NCBI GenBank assembly: GCA_017558545.1
Contig: JAFYUG010000282.1
Span: 1-9,188 of the forward strand
Direction: 5' to 3'
Length of the DNA stretch: 9,188 nt
DNA from: Oscillospiraceae bacterium
Lineage (GTDB): Bacteria > Bacillota > Clostridia > Oscillospirales > Oscillospiraceae
The notes under the pieces were generated by a model. It saw only the letters and a program-made list of their open reading frames with translations. It had not been told where the DNA came from and did not search any database. Below are positions 5,998 to 9,188 of the stretch, in pieces (position 1 is the stretch's first letter; every line of letters starts with the position of its first letter). The translations under genes were made by a program, and so were the position numbers.

Positions 5998-7368
5998 ATG
6001 ACTTCTTTTGATAATTATCTCGCTCCCGGCAAACGCGGCCATCTTATAGGCGTTGGCGGCGTAAGTATGTCACCTCTTGCCGAGGTGCTTGCAGGCATGG
6101 GCCTTTATATAAATGGATCAGATATGAGTGACGGCGTCAATGTTCAATCCCTTCGCGAAAAGGGAATTACCGTTGATATTGGTCACAAGGAAGAAAATAT
6201 CACTCCTGATCTTGACTTCGTTGTTCGCACTGCAGCAGTTCACGATGATAACCCCGAGATTATTGCTGCAAGAAAGCTTGGAATTCCTGTTTTCGAGCGT
6301 ACTCAGGCATGGGGCGCAATTATGAAGGATTATCAGAATGCTCTCTGCATTGCCGGTACCCATGGCAAGACTACAACCACCAGTATGTGCACCCATATAA
6401 TGATGGCTGCAGAGCAGGACCCCACTGTTATGATTGGCGGAACACTTCCTCTTCTCAAGGCAGGCCACAGAGTGGGCAAGGGTAACACCATTATCATGGA
6501 AAGCTGCGAGTATTATAACTCCTTCCATAGCTTCTATCCCACCGTTGCAGTTATTCTTGATATAGAAGCTGACCATCTGGATTTCTTCAAGGATTTGGAC
6601 GAAATTAAGGAATCCTTCAGAGTTTTCGCATCTCATGTTCCCGAGGATGGCCATATTATAGCAAACCTTGATGATGAGAACACCATGGATGCGCTTCTGC
6701 CTCTCGGCAGAGAGCTTGTTACCTTTGGTCTTACCGATAAGGCTGATGTTTGGGCCAAGAATATTGTTTTCCTCGGCACTCAGACCGACTTTGACGTAAT
6801 GTATAAAGACCGCAAGTTCACCCATGTATCTCTCCGCGTTCCCGGTATGCATTCCGTTAAGAACGCTCTTGCTGCCACTGCTGCTGCAATTTGCCTTGGA
6901 GCAGGCCCTCTTGCTGTTAAGTATGGTCTTGCTGCATTTACCGGTGCAGGCAGACGTTTTGAATTTAAGGGTAAGTTCAATGGCGCAGATGTTTATGATG
7001 ACTATGCCCATCATCCCGGCGAGCTTTGCTGCCTAATGGATGCTATTGAGCCTCTGGATTATAAGAGAAACATCGTTGTTTTCCAGCCTCATACCTATAC
7101 CCGTACTCATGCTCTCTTCGATGATTTCATCACTCAGCTTCGTCGCGCAGATATTTGCATTCTGGCCGACATTTATGCTGCCAGAGAGAAGAATACCATT
7201 GGCATTTCCAGCAAGGATATGGCCAAGGAAATACCCAACTGCATGTATATTGATTCCTTCGAGGAGATTGAGAAAACTCTCCGCTGGACCGCCGCTCCCG
7301 GTGATTTGATTCTAACCGTCGGCGCTGGTGATATCTATAAAGTTGGCGAAAATCTGCTTAAGAAATAA
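5998..7368 (+). CDS. murC: UDP-N-acetylmuramate--L-alanine ligase
   Basis: MurC is the cytoplasmic ATP-dependent ligase that joins L-Ala to UDP-MurNAc, the first step of the peptidoglycan stem peptide. The product has 456 residues, the normal length. The N-terminal UDP-binding domain has GVGGVSMSP at 18-26. The central ATPase domain has the Mur P-loop GTHGKTTTT at 120-128, followed by MESCEYYNSF and ILDIEADHLDFF. The C-terminal domain has GRRFEFKG at 318-325, DDYAHHPGE at 334-342, FQPHTYTRT at 362-370 and GAGDIY at 442-447. DDYAHHP and QPHTYTR separate MurC from MurD, MurE and MurF. AGGAGA at 5987-5992 precedes the ATG by 5 nt. The gene stands apart from any mur/dcw cluster here and is followed by its own terminator. 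No key motif is missing. Confidence 0.97.
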   Translation: MTSFDNYLAPGKRGHLIGVGGVSMSPLAEVLAGMGLYINGSDMSDGVNVQSLREKGITVDIGHKEENITPDLDFVVRTAAVHDDNPEIIAARKLGIPVFERTQAWGAIMKDYQNALCIAGTHGKTTTTSMCTHIMMAAEQDPTVMIGGTLPLLKAGHRVGKGNTIIMESCEYYNSFHSFYPTVAVILDIEADHLDFFKDLDEIKESFRVFASHVPEDGHIIANLDDENTMDALLPLGRELVTFGLTDKADVWAKNIVFLGTQTDFDVMYKDRKFTHVSLRVPGMHSVKNALAATAAAICLGAGPLAVKYGLAAFTGAGRRFEFKGKFNGADVYDDYAHHPGELCCLMDAIEPLDYKRNIVVFQPHTYTRTHALFDDFITQLRRADICILADIYAAREKNTIGISSKDMAKEIPNCMYIDSFEEIEKTLRWTAAPGDLILTVGAGDIYKVGENLLKK

Positions 7369-7371
7369 TAT

Positions 7372-7412
7372 AAAAAGAAGTGTCACCACAATGTGGTGAC
7401 ACTTCCTTTTTT
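7372..7412. terminator. Bidirectional terminator between murC and the PucR-type regulator
   Basis: A 13-nt perfect inverted repeat (AAGTGTCACCACA at 7378-7390 with its complement at 7392-7404) is followed by CCTTTTTT on the plus strand and CTTTTTATA on the minus strand. It can end both convergent genes. The plus-strand T run overlaps the regulator's stop codon (7411-7413). Confidence 0.9.
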
Positions 7413-8988
7413 ATATACTCTCGATAGGGGAGAAGATTTCGTAAGCAAGAAGCAGACGGAAACGAACGCGGCTATCATCCAAATCAAGATCAAACATCTC
7501 GCAAATTCTGTTTATGCGGTAGATAACGTTATTTCTGTGCATATGGATGATGTTGGATGTCTCGGTTGCTTTTCTATCGTTATTTAGATATACATACAGC
7601 AGCTCAAGGTTATTAGTGCCGTGCTGCTTATCGTACTCATAGAGCTTTTTAAGAGTAGTGCTTGCTTTTGTGGTCTGCGCCAAACGAGCAGTATTAGGAT
7701 TGCTTGCAATAAGATAGCAGGGATAATAGCTTTCATAGGAGAACATTCTCAGACTACTCATGGAAGCCTTGCCGGAGAAAGGCAAAACAGACTGATGAGA
7801 GCCGTATTTGAGGGCTATTTCCGCCTGCTCATGTGCATTTTTAAGATCTATGAGGCTATTGAAGGGGTCACTAATGCCGCATTTTGCTCCGTAACGCTCA
7901 AGTATCTCCTCGATTACTTTTTCTTTCTGCTCAAACCAAGTCTTAGTTTCGCTTGGGTTAACCAAAAGCACAGCAAGACTTTCTTTGAAAACAGTAACCT
8001 TAGCTTCGGGTATATGGTCAATAAAATCGCGACCCATGCGCTGGAGCATTACATTAACATTACTGTCAATGGATACCTTTATGAAGCGGAAGTTGGAATA
8101 GAGAGGGAGTCCGGAATAACGTACGCGCTCTGCAATAATGTCGTTTGAAAGGTCCTCCTCAATAAGCCCTGTAATTAATCTGTCATAAATATGAAAAAAG
8201 GAGCCTTCCTTCTGTGTCCACTGACGCTCGAAACAAATCATAAGATTGTTGAGGAGCATTCTGAATAAATCAAGCAAGCCATCGGTCATAGGTTTATAAT
8301 TGAAAAGCATTATGACATGGGCGAAATAGGTGTTGTTATATCTTACAACCTTGTTTGCATAGTCATAGATTGATATATGGGGATTATTGTTTACATATAC
8401 ATCCGTAGCCTTGCTCCAATGTTCAGGCATATTCAGTTTGTGGAAGGTTGCAATGCTTTCTGCGCTGTGATAACCGTTCTCCACCAGGAAGGAAGTTGTG
8501 GCGCAGCCTTCGCAGCTAAGGCCTGATGTGCAGGCCACAAGGCTGAAAGAAGAGTCGGAAACTGTAATATAGTTGCCGATTATGTCTTCGCTGAGGTTAA
8601 GAATATCCTGCATGGAACGGTTTTGAATAAGATAATCCTTCATAGTTTCGTTCCATTCAATGATTTTAAAGAAACAACGCTGAATTGCGGTGAAAACATC
8701 AAGAACATCACAATTGGAGTTTAATACAATGATGTTTTTAAGGCGTTCCTCGGTTTCATCGTCATCTTTTATACGATCGCGCACAGCAACGCAGTAAATA
8801 TTGTCATTTCTCCATTCTGCAGAGAAGATGTCGCTGAGTTTTCCTATGTAAATATGGTTAACATGAAGCTGGCGCTGGCGGGAAGGCAAAATATTAACCG
8901 CAGAAAAAGCAATATTTTTGTCGATCACATGACTTTCGGGCTTATAAGGGACCAATTCGTCCATAATTATGCTAAGATTGATTTTCAT
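7411..8988 (-). CDS. PucR/CdaR-type transcriptional regulator
   Basis: The protein has 525 residues from the ATG at 8988. An ATG two codons earlier (8994) touches the GAGGG ribosome binding site with no gap, so 8988 with a 6-nt gap is preferred. The N-terminal part (about 1-110) includes HIYIGKLSDI, like the entry domain of PucR proteins. Residues about 115-255 look like a GAF-type sensor (SEDIIGNYITVSDSSFSLVA), with Cys153, Cys159 and Cys162 clustered. Residues about 295-400 match the GGDEF-like CdaR middle domain (GISDPFNSLIDLKNAHEQAE). The C-terminal helix-turn-helix at about 460-517 is the best match to the family (LYVYLNNDRKATETSNIIHM, then HRNNVIYRINRI and LDLDDSRVRFRLLLAYEI). Family members often respond to purines, amino acids or sugar acids. 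No target gene is visible beside it, so the ligand and regulon are unknown. No membrane segment is seen. Confidence 0.88.
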   Translation of the reverse strand: MKINLSIIMDELVPYKPESHVIDKNIAFSAVNILPSRQRQLHVNHIYIGKLSDIFSAEWRNDNIYCVAVRDRIKDDDETEERLKNIIVLNSNCDVLDVFTAIQRCFFKIIEWNETMKDYLIQNRSMQDILNLSEDIIGNYITVSDSSFSLVACTSGLSCEGCATTSFLVENGYHSAESIATFHKLNMPEHWSKATDVYVNNNPHISIYDYANKVVRYNNTYFAHVIMLFNYKPMTDGLLDLFRMLLNNLMICFERQWTQKEGSFFHIYDRLITGLIEEDLSNDIIAERVRYSGLPLYSNFRFIKVSIDSNVNVMLQRMGRDFIDHIPEAKVTVFKESLAVLLVNPSETKTWFEQKEKVIEEILERYGAKCGISDPFNSLIDLKNAHEQAEIALKYGSHQSVLPFSGKASMSSLRMFSYESYYPCYLIASNPNTARLAQTTKASTTLKKLYEYDKQHGTNNLELLYVYLNNDRKATETSNIIHMHRNNVIYRINRICEMFDLDLDDSRVRFRLLLAYEIFSPIESI

Positions 8989-8994
8989 TATCAT

Positions 8995-8999
8995 CCCTC
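8995..8999 (-). promoter_or_regulatory. Ribosome binding site that decides the regulator's start
   Basis: GAGGG on the minus strand directly abuts the upstream ATG at 8994, which leaves no spacer. It lies 6 nt before the ATG at 8988. The second ATG is therefore the likely start. Confidence 0.65.
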
Positions 9000-9029
9000 A
9001 GTTCATTGTAGAAATTTACTATTTACCAT

Positions 9030-9058
9030 ACAATAACATTAAAGATGATATTTGTAAA
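9030..9058 (-). promoter_or_regulatory. Possible promoter of the PucR-type regulator
   Basis: On the minus strand TTTACA (9058-9053) is followed after 17 nt by TATTGT (9035-9030), a 4/6 match to the -10 consensus. It lies just beyond the terminator hairpin at 9061-9095, in a suitable place for an isolated gene, but the -10 box is weak. Confidence 0.4.
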
Positions 9059-9060
9059 TA

Positions 9061-9095
9061 AAAAAAGAAAGAGGCCGAAGCCTCTTTCTTTTTTT
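9061..9095. terminator. Strong bidirectional terminator hairpin
   Basis: AAAAAAGAAAGAGGC (9061-9075) pairs perfectly with 9080-9094 around a CGAA loop, with T runs on both strands. No plus-strand gene ends here, so it probably terminates minus-strand transcription entering from beyond the right edge and insulates the regulator's promoter. Confidence 0.8.
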
Positions 9096-9142
9096 CAGGG
9101 TGTCAAAAAAGTGGCAAAGCCACTTTTTTGACACCCTGAAAA
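9092..9142. repeat. Perfect 24-bp inverted repeat with a 3-nt loop
   Basis: Positions 9092-9115 are the exact reverse complement of 9119-9142, around an AAA loop. Each arm carries GGGTGTC, an A6 or T6 run and the GTGGC/GCCAC core. Its first four T residues are also the T run of the preceding terminator hairpin. It has no coding potential. It could be a dispersed intergenic palindrome, a small non-autonomous mobile element or a protein-binding site. The sequence shows the structure but not the role. Confidence 0.85.
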
Positions 9143-9144
9143 CA

Positions 9145-9175
9145 GCATTTTTGAGCAATTTTCGCTCAAAAATGC
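9145..9175. repeat. Perfect 12-bp inverted repeat next to the long palindrome
   Basis: GCATTTTTGAGC (9145-9156) pairs exactly with 9164-9175 around a 7-nt AATTTTC loop. It lies 2 nt after the 24-bp palindrome. No T tract of useful length follows on the plus strand within the window. It may belong to the same palindromic element, whose right border may lie outside the window. Confidence 0.7.
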
Positions 9176-9188
9176 ATTGATTTTAACG

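Noticed and set aside
6118..7014. 298-codon minus-strand frame inside murC
   Set aside because: It is antisense to a fully intact murC with all Mur ligase motifs. The translation shows no recognisable domain and it has no credible promoter or ribosome binding site.
7621..8148. 175-codon plus-strand frame opposite the regulator gene
   Set aside because: It is an antisense shadow of an intact PucR-type regulator, with no recognisable domain.
8989..8994. ATG at 8994 as the start of the regulator
   Set aside because: The GAGGG ribosome binding site directly abuts this ATG, leaving no spacer. The ATG at 8988 has a normal 6-nt gap.
9061..9188. CRISPR-like array at the right edge
   Set aside because: The three hairpins have different sequences and no regular direct repeats or spacers. 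They are separate inverted repeats.

Overview
The window looks like chromosomal DNA of a Bacillota (Firmicutes) bacterium, most likely a gut-type Clostridia of the Oscillospiraceae/Ruminococcaceae kind. This rests on the infC-rpmI-rplT order behind an attenuator-like leader, strong AGGAGG-type ribosome binding sites, TTGACA/TATAAT promoters, an SLH-anchored CotH-like surface protein, a clostridial-style secreted protein with CxxC repeats, and a PucR/CdaR-type regulator. The genus assignment is inference.

Layout. Positions 1-793 (minus) hold the first 264 residues of a secreted Cys-rich protein that runs off the left edge. It has its own promoter, back to back with the promoter of the translation operon. 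Positions 931-2266 (plus) are the infC-rpmI-rplT operon: a strong promoter, a leader of about 147 nt with a terminator and a competing antiterminator pairing, infC starting at a non-canonical ATC codon (1113), rpmI, rplT and a strong terminator. Positions 2303-4633 (plus) are a single gene for an exported CotH-family protein with three C-terminal SLH repeats. It converges on cca (4687-5877, minus), the CCA-adding tRNA nucleotidyltransferase. cca and murC (5998-7368, plus) diverge from a 120-bp gap in which their predicted promoters overlap at the -10 boxes. murC converges on a PucR/CdaR-type regulator (7411-8988, minus), with a two-way terminator between them. The right end (9061-9175) has no gene. 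It carries three consecutive hairpins, one of them a perfect 24-bp inverted repeat with a 3-nt loop.

How the genes relate. infC, rpmI and rplT form a real operon, and L20-type feedback through the leader is the expected control. cca and murC are housekeeping genes (tRNA maturation, peptidoglycan precursor synthesis) that share only a promoter region. The two exported proteins (left edge and CotH-SLH) are separate transcription units and suggest an elaborate cell surface. The regulator is an orphan: its target is not visible here.

No CRISPR array, transposase, phage gene, rRNA or tRNA was seen. I find no clear multi-gene novel system. The points most worth a second look are the CotH-SLH protein, the leader switch, the truncated CxxC-repeat protein and the palindromic cluster at the right edge.
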